Made by a program: the position numbers and the translations under genes. This document shows, in pieces, positions 53,705-62,041 of a DNA stretch of 63,604 nt. The notes under the pieces are model-generated. The model saw only the letters and a list, made by a program, of their open reading frames with translations. It was not told the origin of the DNA and did no database searches. The stretch is from contig DSBL01000104.1 in NCBI GenBank assembly GCA_011049455.1, positions 1-63,604 on the forward strand. The letters are read 5' to 3'. Source of the stretch: Desulfonatronum sp. Lineage in GTDB: Bacteria > Desulfobacterota > Desulfovibrionia > Desulfovibrionales > Desulfonatronaceae. How positions within the stretch are numbered: position 1 is the first letter of the stretch; every line of letters starts with the position of its first letter.

Positions 53705-53765
53705 GGTATCGGAATCCGCTTCGGGGTCATGTCATGTACCCCCGAACGATTTCGTTCCCGATACC
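53705..53765. repeat. Nested inverted repeats between ferredoxin and hcp
   Basis: GGTATCGG (53705-53712) pairs with CCGATACC (53758-53765). Inside, TTCGGGG (53720-53726) pairs with CCCCGAA (53740-53746). Together they can form a long structured element of about 60 bases; function unknown. Confidence 0.5.
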
Positions 53766-53823
53766 GATCCCGGGAGCAACTCTGATTCGCCTCGAAGTGC
53801 GTCATTTTGATCGTCATGGGGCA

Positions 53824-54018
53824 TTATTCTTCCCAGGAAATGCACTCCACCGGACAATTGTCCATGGCTTCCTGGATCTTCTCCTCGGGTCCCCCCTCGG
53901 GTTCGATCACTTCGGCCTTGCCGGCGTCTTCATCCAGTCGAAACACTTCCGGACAAAGTTCAGCGCAATTTCCGCAACCAATACATTCATCCCAGTCTAT
54001 TACAACCTTGCGTGCCAT
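53824..54018 (-). CDS. Small [4Fe-4S] ferredoxin
   Basis: A 64-residue ferredoxin with a single cluster motif CIGCGNCAELCP plus a distal CPVEC, and an acidic C terminus. AAGGAGGAG precedes the ATG. Third gene of a leftward iron-sulfur/cupin/ferredoxin series and directly upstream of hcp; it resembles the frdX-like ferredoxins that accompany hcp and may be its electron donor (inference). Confidence 0.88.
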   Translation of the reverse strand: MARKVVIDWDECIGCGNCAELCPEVFRLDEDAGKAEVIEPEGGPEEKIQEAMDNCPVECISWEE

Positions 54019-54077
54019 GACACTCCTCCTTGCTGGATTCGGTTTTTCAAACTCTAGCCATCTGATTTCACCAAATC

Positions 54078-54392
54078 TTAAATGGGCGGGGCAATGGTCA
54101 CCAGCGTGCGCATGTCCGTGGCAGCCTTTATCCCGTGTGGCACGGCAATATCGCAGACCAGCACGTCGCCGGCTTTGGCAGGCAGGGTCCCGTCCTTGGC
54201 CAGGAACTCGCCCTCGCCTTCCAGAATGAGGATGGAGAGCTGGCCTTCGAGGTCATGCGAATGAATGGGAAGTTGCTGTCCCGCCCGAAAGTTAAAGTTC
54301 AGAATCTTGAAATAGGGTGAGTCGTGAACCAGAAATTTTTTCAGACCCAGATCGTTGAACCCATTGGCTTCAAAAAGATTGACTTTTTTCAT
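54078..54392 (-). CDS. Small cupin-domain protein
   Basis: A 104-residue single-domain cupin. The motifs appear as GQQLPIHSHDLEGQLSILILEGEGEF and GDVLVCDIAVPHGIKA, supplying His ligands for a metal. The substrate is unknown. It lies between an Fe-S protein (69 bases upstream) and a ferredoxin (59 bases downstream), all probably on one transcript. A sensor or small-molecule (NO or thiol) handling role is speculative. Confidence 0.82.
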   Translation of the reverse strand: MKKVNLFEANGFNDLGLKKFLVHDSPYFKILNFNFRAGQQLPIHSHDLEGQLSILILEGEGEFLAKDGTLPAKAGDVLVCDIAVPHGIKAATDMRTLVTIAPPI

Positions 54393-54461
54393 CAGACAAC
54401 TCCTTGTGATTTTATGGTGTTTGGTTCAAGGCAGGAAATCTTGCAAGACGAAAAGAACCTC

Positions 54462-55235
54462 TTACAGCGTCTTGAGGCCTCGGGCCTCGGGCATGATGTC
54501 GCCCTGCCTGGAAACAACGACTTCTTTGAATGGAATCCGCACTCCGGCCTTTGCCATGGATTGGACGACAATGTCCGCCAGTCCCGAGCAGCAGGGCACC
54601 TCCATGGACAGGACCGTGACGCTGCTGATCCCGGCCTGTTGAAAAATTTCCGTGAAACGCCGCGAATAATCCTGCACATCGTCAAACTTCGGGCAGCCCA
54701 TCAGGATTATTTTTCCCGGAAGCAGCTCCTGGTGCAACAGGGGATAGGCCACCGGAGCGCAATCTGCGGCCACCAACAACTCAGCGCCCTTGAGAAACGG
54801 GGCTTCAGGAGGCACCAACCGGATCTGCACCGGCCAGTGCGTCAAGGCCGATCCTCCCTCGCCGTTAGCCGAAGCAACAGGCCGTAAAGAGGCCGGAGCG
54901 AACGTGGACATGGCCGTTCCCGGACAGCCGCAGCCGAGGTTCGGCAAGGCCCTGTTCTGTAAAGCCCGGGCCTTTTCCGCGGCTATGAACTTGTTCATCC
55001 TGTCTTCCACGGCTGCAGCATCAAAGACCTCGGCTTCGCGCTGGACCATGGTGATGGCACCCTTGGGGCACTCGCCCAGGCAGGCGCCCAGGCCGTCGCA
55101 GTATTTCTCGGCCACCAGCCGGGCTTTGCCCTCCCGGACTTCAATGGCCCCTTCAGCGCACCCGGGCACGCACAGTCCGCACCCGTCGCACAAGTCTTCG
55201 TCAATATGAACGATGTCCCGCTTTGTTTTGATCAT
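54462..55235 (-). CDS. 4Fe-4S protein associated with hcp regulon
   Basis: A 257-residue protein. Two 4Fe-4S motifs at the N terminus (CDGCGLCVPGC and CDGLGACLGECP) are followed by a linker with GCGCPG. A C-terminal domain holds MGCPKFDD and a CCSGLADIVVQSM segment with more cysteines. Such two-cluster proteins are often encoded beside hcp and ferredoxin in anaerobes; the reaction is not known. The FNR-type dyad at 55331-55344 lies about 100 bases upstream, pointing to shared control with hcp. Confidence 0.8.
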   Translation of the reverse strand: MIKTKRDIVHIDEDLCDGCGLCVPGCAEGAIEVREGKARLVAEKYCDGLGACLGECPKGAITMVQREAEVFDAAAVEDRMNKFIAAEKARALQNRALPNLGCGCPGTAMSTFAPASLRPVASANGEGGSALTHWPVQIRLVPPEAPFLKGAELLVAADCAPVAYPLLHQELLPGKIILMGCPKFDDVQDYSRRFTEIFQQAGISSVTVLSMEVPCCSGLADIVVQSMAKAGVRIPFKEVVVSRQGDIMPEARGLKTL

Positions 55236-55330
55236 GACTCAACACCCCCTGCTGAATGATGTGGGTAACGCGCCGGCAGTCCTTCATCCCTTGCGCGAGT
55301 CCCTTGTCGCATCTTTCCGTAAGCAGTGCA

Positions 55331-55344
55331 TTGACATGAATCAA
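55331..55344 (-). promoter_or_regulatory. CRP/FNR-family operator upstream of the Fe-S/cupin/ferredoxin operon
   Basis: TTGAC-ATGA-ATCAA has the same arm and spacer geometry as the hcp dyad, with one arm mismatch. It is 96 bases before the first gene. I could not identify a good -10. Confidence 0.5.
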
Positions 55345-55461
55345 AAATTTGAAAACGAGAAAAAACGGCATCCGCGCATCAAAAATAATCAGCGGCACCC
55401 AACCATGGGAAGCGGAATCAATAAACAGCGATCAATCAATCCGTGATTGCGTCAAGGATGT

Positions 55462-55668
55462 TCAGAAGTAACGGGCCCACGGAAGATGCGAATAATCGCG
55501 CATCTCCAACTGGTCAGGAATGCCCCGCGAGACCTTGCTGGCGGCCGAACCCAGCGAAGACCGGGTCACGGAGGAAATGGCCGGCTGAGACTTGAACGGC
55601 CCTGCAGGCACCCCATCTCGTATCATAAGTTTGCCGCAAGGGGCAGAACTTGTGCTCGCGGAAAACAT
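55462..55668 (-). CDS. Possible small protein downstream of the nucleoside transporter
   Basis: A 68-residue frame beginning eight bases after the transporter stop and ending in HLPWARYF. It has many Ser residues and no recognisable family. The start lacks a good ribosome site. It fills an otherwise empty 200-base stretch; it may be a real short gene, the tail of a lost gene or chance. Confidence 0.25.
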   Translation of the reverse strand: MFSASTSSAPCGKLMIRDGVPAGPFKSQPAISSVTRSSLGSAASKVSRGIPDQLEMRDYSHLPWARYF

Positions 55669-55676
55669 GGAGACAC

Positions 55677-56927
55677 TCAGTACAAAATCCCGACCACCGC
55701 CCCGGTCATCAACGTACTTAAAACGCCGGCCAGAATGGACCGAGGCCCCAGGGCCACGATTTCTTCGCCCCGCTGCGGGGCGATGCTGGAAAGCCCGCCG
55801 ATCAGGATGCCCAGGCTGCCGATGTTGGCAAAACCGCACAAGGCATAGGTCATGATCAGGGCGCTGCGTTCGGAAAGCGCGCCGGCAGGCAAAGCGGCCA
55901 GATCCAGATAGGCCAGCAATTCATTGAGTACAACCTTGACGCCCATCAGGCTGCCCGCTGTGCGGGCTTCATCCCAGGGGATTCCGGCCAGCCAGACCAG
56001 GGGGCTCATGATCCATCCCAAAATGCCCTGCAAGGTCAATGGCCGCCCGTCCGGATGCGGCAAAAATCCCAGCACCTGGTTGACCATGCTGACCAGCGCC
56101 ACCAGGACCACCAACAGGGCCACGACATTGATGAAAATTTTCACCCCGGACATGGTTCCTTGGACCAAAGCGTCCATGGAACTGCGGGTCTGTATGGGCG
56201 GAGCGATCTTGCCCAGCGTCAGCGGACCGCTTTCCGGGATCATCACTCCGGCGATGAGGATGGAAGCTGGTGCGCTGATCAGGGAGGCGGAAATAATGTG
56301 TCCCAGGGCATCCGGCACCACGGACCCGATGATGCCGGCGTAAAGCACCAGCACGGTCCCGGCGATGGTGGCCATGCCGCAGGTCATCAGGGTGAACAGT
56401 TCGCTGCGGGTCATGGATGAAATATAGGGCCGGATGAACAGCGGCGATTCGACCATGCCCGCGAATATGTTCGCCCCACACCCCACGCCAAGCGCTCCGC
56501 CGATGCCCATGGTCCGCTGCAGCACCGCGGAAAAGGCCTTGACCAGCATTGGAATGATCTTCCAGTGATACAGCAACGTGGTCAGGGCGCCGGTGACGAC
56601 AATCACGGGCAGGGCGCGAAAGGCGAAAATGTACCCCGCACCGGGAAACGGCTCTTCAAAGGGCAAAGGGCCGCCGCCTAGATAGCCGAACACGAAGCTC
56701 GTCCCGGCCCGGGTGCCCGTTTCCAGTGTTTTTACGACCTGGTTCAGCACCAGAAACACCTCTCCCAGGACCGGAACCTTCAGCAAGAACAAGGCCAGAA
56801 CCAATTGCAGAACAAGCCCAATGCCGATCAAACGCAGGCTCACGGCCCGGCGGTTCTCGGACAAAACCCAGGCAATGGCCACGAATGCCAACAAGCCGAA
56901 CGCGCTTTGCAGCATGGAAACAGGCAT
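55677..56927 (-). CDS. nupC: CNT-family (NupC) nucleoside transporter
   Basis: A 416-residue concentrative nucleoside transporter with 8-10 hydrophobic segments. Family segments include GTSFVFGYLGGGP, the GGALGVGCGANIFAGMVESPLFIRPYI stretch split by a turn, and CGFANIGSLGILIGGLSSIAP near the end; the first is the nucleoside/Na+ site region. It imports nucleosides with H+ or Na+. AAGGA precedes the ATG at 56927. It diverges from the 5'-nucleotidase, so nucleosides released outside could be taken up. Confidence 0.9.
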   Translation of the reverse strand: MPVSMLQSAFGLLAFVAIAWVLSENRRAVSLRLIGIGLVLQLVLALFLLKVPVLGEVFLVLNQVVKTLETGTRAGTSFVFGYLGGGPLPFEEPFPGAGYIFAFRALPVIVVTGALTTLLYHWKIIPMLVKAFSAVLQRTMGIGGALGVGCGANIFAGMVESPLFIRPYISSMTRSELFTLMTCGMATIAGTVLVLYAGIIGSVVPDALGHIISASLISAPASILIAGVMIPESGPLTLGKIAPPIQTRSSMDALVQGTMSGVKIFINVVALLVVLVALVSMVNQVLGFLPHPDGRPLTLQGILGWIMSPLVWLAGIPWDEARTAGSLMGVKVVLNELLAYLDLAALPAGALSERSALIMTYALCGFANIGSLGILIGGLSSIAPQRGEEIVALGPRSILAGVLSTLMTGAVVGILY

Positions 56928-57005
56928 GCGGATTGTCCTTGTTTTCTTGTGCCGAAAAAATTTTCGGATCGTTTCCCTGGGGTAAAACCCGCCAACCATC
57001 CAATA

Positions 57006-57204
57006 TTATTGCTTTTTAACCTTGAATTCTTTGGGCATTGCACCGGAAAGATCCGGCAAAGCGACCGGCACCACTCCAGGGATCAGGACATAACCGCGGC
57101 TCTTGATTTCGTCCAGCACGCGTGAAAAACAACAGGACTCCGTCATAGTCCTTTTTGCCTTGCACCCGGAAGTGGATGGCGACCTGAACGGCTGGCCTGG
57201 ACAT
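57006..57204 (-). pseudogene. Possible small frameshifted gene
   Basis: Read leftward, an ATG at 57204 opens a frame (MSRPAVQVAIHFRVQGKKDY, then DGVLLFFTR). A second frame shifted by one base continues in a protein-like way (VLDEIKSRGYVLIPGVVPV) and stops at 57006. The 199-base total is not a multiple of three. No family was recognised. A genuine frameshift mutation, a sequencing error or coincidence are all possible. Confidence 0.3.
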
Positions 57205-57569
57205 GGTGAACGGGCATTGCACTGCTGACCGATCTTGTCCTGTGCTGGTTAAACCAATGCCCAACGGTTTAACTTCATCTACGGCATCTTCAATGCATTG
57301 ATTTTGCCCGACGCAGGCAGCAAGGGAGTTTGCCTTATTGAATCAAATCCGTTGGTCACAGGCTGCGCTGTATTTTTCAGCGCCGCCGCAAATTTCCACA
57401 CCGGCTTCGGATACCCAAACGATTGCGCTTTTCGAACCAATTATTGCCGTGTATACACTGTGCAATCGCTTGGACTGACCAATCCCGGCTCGGTTTCTTG
57501 AATTCGTTTACTCGAAAACAGAACAGCCCCGGCATCGGCTTGCCAATTACCACCACCCAGGGAGCAACC
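57205..57569. other. Leader region of the 5'-nucleotidase
   Basis: About 365 bases with no supported gene. A 12-base palindrome TCAATGCATTGA lies near 57290, and TATACA (57452-57457) is a possible -10 without a clear -35. The final bases carry GGGAG six bases before the start codon. Confidence 0.4.
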
Positions 57570-59588
57570 ATGAAACAAAAGACATCTCCGACGGCATTTC
57601 CCGCAACTGCAATCGTTATTCCCCAGGTCCTGGGACAAGCTGTTGCGGCATGCCGCGGCACGGGGCCATACCGGGGTCTTGCCCGGGCATTCCTGTCTGT
57701 GCTGCTTGTTCTGGCCTTTCTTCTGGCCGGCCTGGCCGGATGCATGCATTCCAACAACGAACCGCGATTAATCCAGGCAGCATCCAACGGCGTTGAATCC
57801 TCTAAGGATCGTTTTGTGGTCTACATCGCCCATGTCAACGACACCCATGCCCATCTCGACCCAATCACGCGCTCATTTGCCCTGGACGGCCATACGGTTT
57901 CCATGTCCGTGGGCGGATATCCCCGGCTGCACACCCAGGTGGACGGATGGAGGAAAACGGCTGGCGACGAGCAGGCCGGATTCCTCTTTCTGCACGCCGG
58001 GGACACGTTCCAGGGGTCCGGCTATTTCATGCTTTTTTACGGCGAACCCGAGGCAGCAATGTGGAACCGCATCGGCCTGGACGCCATGGTCCTGGGCAAC
58101 CACGAGTTCGACTCCCTGCGGGCCATGGACATCCAGCGCGATGCGCAAGGGCGCATTCTTTCCGTAACCCCGGGAGAAGCACTGCCGGCCGGATTGAACC
58201 TGGCCGAATTCATCCGCCTGGCCCACTTCCCGGTCCTGGCGGCAAACATGCATGTTCCTGATTCTTCTCTCCTGTCCAACATTCCCAACCTGGTCCCGTG
58301 GGTCATCACGGAAGTGGAAGGCCGATCCGTTGGCATTTTCGGCATCGTCCTGGCCGACATGCCGGAAATTGCCTATCCGGGCAAGGAACTGATCTTCCTG
58401 CCCGAGGCCGACGTGGCCCGGGAGATGGTCTCTTTGTTCGAGGCGCAGGGCGTTGACCGGATCATCATGATCTCGCACATCGGCTATGAGCAGGACATGG
58501 AGATCGCCCGGTCCGTGGACGGCATCGACGTCATCGTGGGCGGGCATTCTCATTCCGTGCTGGGAGATTTCTCCCCGTCCGGTCTTGAAAGCGACGGACC
58601 GTATCCGACAATCATCGCCTCCCCCTCCGGCTGGCCCACCGTGGTCGTGCAGGCCGGGGCCTACGCATCCATGGCCGGATTGCTCCGGGTCGTTTTCAAC
58701 GACCAGGGCGAAGTGGTCCAGGCCGACGGGGCGAATCATTTCTTGATTCTCGCAAACCAGGGGGATGATCGCGAGGTTGATACGAAACGCGAGCAGGACT
58801 TGCCTCAGGAGACTGTGCTGGGCCAGGGCGCGGTCCTCTCCTGGGGCCGGGAAAACCCGCAGGATCGGGAATTCATTGATCAGCGCTACGGCAGGGACGT
58901 CAAGGAGGCATACGGTCCGGTGATCGCCATGGTTGCCCAGCCTTTGGATCATGAACGGATTCCCGCTGACCCGGCCGGCCACGGAAGTATTCTTGCGCCG
59001 TTGACTGCCGAGGCCCTGGCCGCTGGGCTGGCCTTGCAGGGCGAGGGCGTGGATTTTGCTCTGCTCAACGCGGGAAGCGTCAGGGCCTCAATCCCTGCCG
59101 GACCGTTTCGGGAGAATCAGACCATGCTGGAAATCATGATTTTCGGCAACAGGGTCGCGGCCTTTGCATTGACCGGAGCCCAGACCAGGGCGGTCCTGGA
59201 GTCGGTCATCTCCTCGGCCCTGGCCAACTCCCAGGACGACGGGCGCTTCCCGTACCCGGCGCGCCTGAAGTATTCCTACGATGCAGCCCAACCCGAGGGC
59301 GGCCGTCTTTCTGATCTGACCGTATGGGACCAAGAAATGGGCTGGCGGTCTTTGGAGGACGACCGGACCTACCGGGTCGCTTCCAGCTATTACATCGCTT
59401 CAGGGCGGGACGGCTACGATTTATTGAAACAGTACGTCGACGCCAATGCCTCCCTGCAGGTGTTCAGCGCCCTGGATAACCAGATGTTCGTGGATTATGT
59501 CCGGCAAACAGCCGCCCAGAACAACGGGTTCCTGCTTCCGCTGGACTACGCGCCCGTGACCTTGAAGAATCAGGTTCTGCAACGCTGA
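57570..59588 (+). CDS. 5'-nucleotidase / UshA-family lipoprotein
   Basis: A 672-residue exported metallophosphoesterase. The N terminus has an unusually long lead (about 40 residues) before a hydrophobic segment and lipobox LAGC (Cys58). The metallophosphatase domain has HVNDTHAHLD, HAGDTFQGS, GNHEFD and GGHSHS. The C-terminal nucleotidase domain has LLNAGSVRASI and a YIASGRDGYD substrate motif. It should dephosphorylate nucleotides (or UDP-sugars, cyclic nucleotides) outside the cytoplasm. It is divergent from the nucleoside transporter, and together they make an acquisition pair. Confidence 0.9.
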   Translation: MKQKTSPTAFPATAIVIPQVLGQAVAACRGTGPYRGLARAFLSVLLVLAFLLAGLAGCMHSNNEPRLIQAASNGVESSKDRFVVYIAHVNDTHAHLDPITRSFALDGHTVSMSVGGYPRLHTQVDGWRKTAGDEQAGFLFLHAGDTFQGSGYFMLFYGEPEAAMWNRIGLDAMVLGNHEFDSLRAMDIQRDAQGRILSVTPGEALPAGLNLAEFIRLAHFPVLAANMHVPDSSLLSNIPNLVPWVITEVEGRSVGIFGIVLADMPEIAYPGKELIFLPEADVAREMVSLFEAQGVDRIIMISHIGYEQDMEIARSVDGIDVIVGGHSHSVLGDFSPSGLESDGPYPTIIASPSGWPTVVVQAGAYASMAGLLRVVFNDQGEVVQADGANHFLILANQGDDREVDTKREQDLPQETVLGQGAVLSWGRENPQDREFIDQRYGRDVKEAYGPVIAMVAQPLDHERIPADPAGHGSILAPLTAEALAAGLALQGEGVDFALLNAGSVRASIPAGPFRENQTMLEIMIFGNRVAAFALTGAQTRAVLESVISSALANSQDDGRFPYPARLKYSYDAAQPEGGRLSDLTVWDQEMGWRSLEDDRTYRVASSYYIASGRDGYDLLKQYVDANASLQVFSALDNQMFVDYVRQTAAQNNGFLLPLDYAPVTLKNQVLQR

Positions 59589-59804
59589 ACGTGGAATTCA
59601 TGCGTTGAACAACTCAGGAATGGGCGCTTGCCCGCTGCCTGACATCGGATTTTCTGGCAACCCATGCGCCGATTCACTCCCTGGGGGCATCCCCGGCGTA
59701 TGCACGATTCCGCTTCCACCGCCGCGCTTTCCCAAAAGGCATCCTTGATCCCAGTCGCCATGGCACGGGGTATCCGCCTCATGAATTGGAATAGGCTTTC
59801 TTTT

Positions 59805-60917
59805 CTATCCGAAACGTTTACGAAAAATAACGACCGCCACGCTCAGCGTTCCCGCGGCGATGATTCCCAACGGGATGGCGCTGTGCAGCACGAACGTAAC
59901 GGATACGTCCTTCAGGAAAATGCTCTTCACGATGACCATGAAATGACGGATGGGGTTGACCCAGGTGACGGTTTGCAACCATTGGGGCATGTTCTCCACC
60001 GGGGTGGCGTATCCGGATAGGAGAATAGCCGGCATGATAAAGGCGAAAGCCCCCAGGAAGGCTTGCTGCTGCGTGGAGCAAACGGCGCTGATGAAGAACC
60101 CAACGCCCACCAGGGCCGCGAAATAGAGCACGCTGGAGGCGTAGATGAGCGCCAGGGAGCCGGACAGGGGCACCTTGTACACGAAGACCGCGGCCGCAAG
60201 GATCACCGTGGCCTGGAACAGGCCCACCAGGAGCACTGCAACGGCCTTGCCGAGCATGATCATCTCCGGGGTCAGGGGCGAGACCAGGAGCTGTTCCAGG
60301 GTTCCGTGCTCCCGTTCCCGGGCCACGGACAGGGCGGTCAGGATCAGCGCGCTGACCGTGAGGATGATGGCCACCAGGCTTGGCAGAATGAACCACCGGT
60401 ATTCGAGATTTGGATTGTAGCGGTGCATAACCACGAGCTCCGACGCCGCGGGCTTTCCCGCGGCCAAACTTTGTTCGTTGAAATACTGCGTGGTCATGTC
60501 CTGCACGTAGCTGGCCGCGATCTGGCTGCTGTTGGAGCGGCGGCCGTCCAGAAGCAATTGCATGGAGGCGGGCAGTCCTGCCGCCGCATGGCGCGAGAAG
60601 TCCGGCCCGAAACGGACCACGGCAATGGCCTGCTGGCCGTCCAAAACCGTTTTGATCTGACCGGCCCCGGCCAAATGGATGACACCGGTGAAGGCCTGGG
60701 CGCGGGCAAAGCGCTGGGTCAGCTCGATGGACGCCGCGCCGCCGTCTTCGTTCAGCACGGCCAGGGTGTTGTTCTTGACCTCCAGGGTGGCGGCCAGAGG
60801 AAAGAGAACGAGCTGCAAAAGCACCGGAATGAACACAAGCTTGCGGCTTTGCGGGTCGGCCAGGAGAATCTGCAGCTCCTTTCTGACCAGGGCCAGAATG
60901 CGGTGCAGCCAGATCAT
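59805..60917 (-). CDS. ABC-2 type permease (YbhR-like)
   Basis: A 370-residue ABC-2 permease: one N-terminal helix (RKLVFIPVLLQLVLFPLAATL), a 130-residue periplasmic domain, then five helices with the conserved AREREHGTLEQLLVSPL motif (around 199-215) and LGKAVAVLLVGL. The start overlaps the preceding permease stop (ATGA). It pairs with the gene upstream as the second half of a YbhFSR-type exporter for drugs, ions or lipids. Confidence 0.85.
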   Translation of the reverse strand: MIWLHRILALVRKELQILLADPQSRKLVFIPVLLQLVLFPLAATLEVKNNTLAVLNEDGGAASIELTQRFARAQAFTGVIHLAGAGQIKTVLDGQQAIAVVRFGPDFSRHAAAGLPASMQLLLDGRRSNSSQIAASYVQDMTTQYFNEQSLAAGKPAASELVVMHRYNPNLEYRWFILPSLVAIILTVSALILTALSVAREREHGTLEQLLVSPLTPEMIMLGKAVAVLLVGLFQATVILAAAVFVYKVPLSGSLALIYASSVLYFAALVGVGFFISAVCSTQQQAFLGAFAFIMPAILLSGYATPVENMPQWLQTVTWVNPIRHFMVIVKSIFLKDVSVTFVLHSAIPLGIIAAGTLSVAVVIFRKRFG

Positions 60918-62041
60918 GAATCCAGCCTGCGCCTGGTCTTGAGCGCAGTCAGGGTCAGGAAGAGGACGCTGGTGGCGCTCAGAAAAAGGATGTCCGGGAT
61001 CAGGATCTCCCACACGTCGCCGGCCAGAAAGAGGGTCTGCAGGGCGCTGACCAGATAGCGCGGCGGGAGCAGAAAGGTCAGGGCCCTCAGCGGGGCGGGC
61101 ATGCTGGAAATGACGAAAAACGCCCCGGAGAGCATGACCGCGGGCAGGAAGGCCACGTTGAGGGTGGTCTGGGCGCTGTCGAACTGGTTGCGCATGACCG
61201 ATGAGATCAGCAGGCCGATGCCCAGCATGCTCAGCAGAAAGACCGTGGTGACCAGCAGCAGCGCCCCCACCGAGCCCCGAAAGGGCACGCCCATGATATG
61301 CACGGCGCAGAGGGCGACCACGGACATGGAGATCATGCCCAGCACGTAGTAGGGAATGAGTTTGGAGAGCAACAGTTCGGCCTTGGTCACGGGCGAGGCC
61401 AGCAACGCCTCCATGGTTCCCCGTTCCCATTCGCGGGCCACCACCAGCGAGGTGAGCATGGCCCCGATCACGGTCATGATGATGGTGATGGAACCGGGGA
61501 TGAGGTAATGGCGGCTGATGGCAGCCGGATTATACCAGTAGCGGACCTGTATTTCCACGCCCATGGCAGTGTCATGGCCCAGGTCCCGGGCCCGGGTCCG
61601 GCGCCACTCCTGCCATGCATTTTTCATGAACGCCCCGATGAAGTTCGCCGTATTGGGCTCCGCCCCGTCCGTAACGACTTGGATGGGGGCTGTGGCCCGA
61701 CCCTCCTCGATGATTCTGGAAAAATCCTGGGCCAAAACCGCATATCCCCGGATACGGCCGGTTTCGAGCAAGGTGTCCAGCTCAGCGCGGCTGCCCGGAA
61801 CAATCTCAAAATAGGTGGAGCCGGTCAGCTTGGCCGTAAAGGACTCGGCCGCGGCTCCTTTGTCTTCATTGCACAGCCCCATGCGCAGACGCGTGGTGTC
61901 CAGGTTCAGGCCGTAGCCGAAAATAACCAGCAGGATCATGGGCAGGGCAAAGGCGACGATGCCGCTGCTGGGGTCGCGCAGAATCTGGCGGGTCTCCTTC
62001 AGGCACAGGGCCGTGAGTCTTCGCCGGGACATGAATTTCAT
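60914..62041 (-). CDS. ABC-2 type permease (YbhS-like)
   Basis: A 375-residue ABC-2 permease with a helix near 28-44 (IVAFALPMILLVIFGYG), a periplasmic domain and five further helices. The signature AREWERGTMEALLASPVT lies around 202-219. GGAGG sits four bases before the ATG, which overlaps the ATPase stop (ATGA). Both permeases are intact although their ATPase is damaged. Confidence 0.87.
   Translation of the reverse strand: MKFMSRRRLTALCLKETRQILRDPSSGIVAFALPMILLVIFGYGLNLDTTRLRMGLCNEDKGAAAESFTAKLTGSTYFEIVPGSRAELDTLLETGRIRGYAVLAQDFSRIIEEGRATAPIQVVTDGAEPNTANFIGAFMKNAWQEWRRTRARDLGHDTAMGVEIQVRYWYNPAAISRHYLIPGSITIIMTVIGAMLTSLVVAREWERGTMEALLASPVTKAELLLSKLIPYYVLGMISMSVVALCAVHIMGVPFRGSVGALLLVTTVFLLSMLGIGLLISSVMRNQFDSAQTTLNVAFLPAVMLSGAFFVISSMPAPLRALTFLLPPRYLVSALQTLFLAGDVWEILIPDILFLSATSVLFLTLTALKTRRRLDS

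Larger units (their letters stand above)
53507..53823. other. hcp regulatory region with palindromes
   Basis: About 317 bases between the ferredoxin gene and hcp, both leftward. The left part is AT-rich and holds the FNR-type dyad (53582-53595) and a -10-like TATTAC (53557-53552). The right part contains nested inverted repeats at 53705-53765. Confidence 0.6.
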
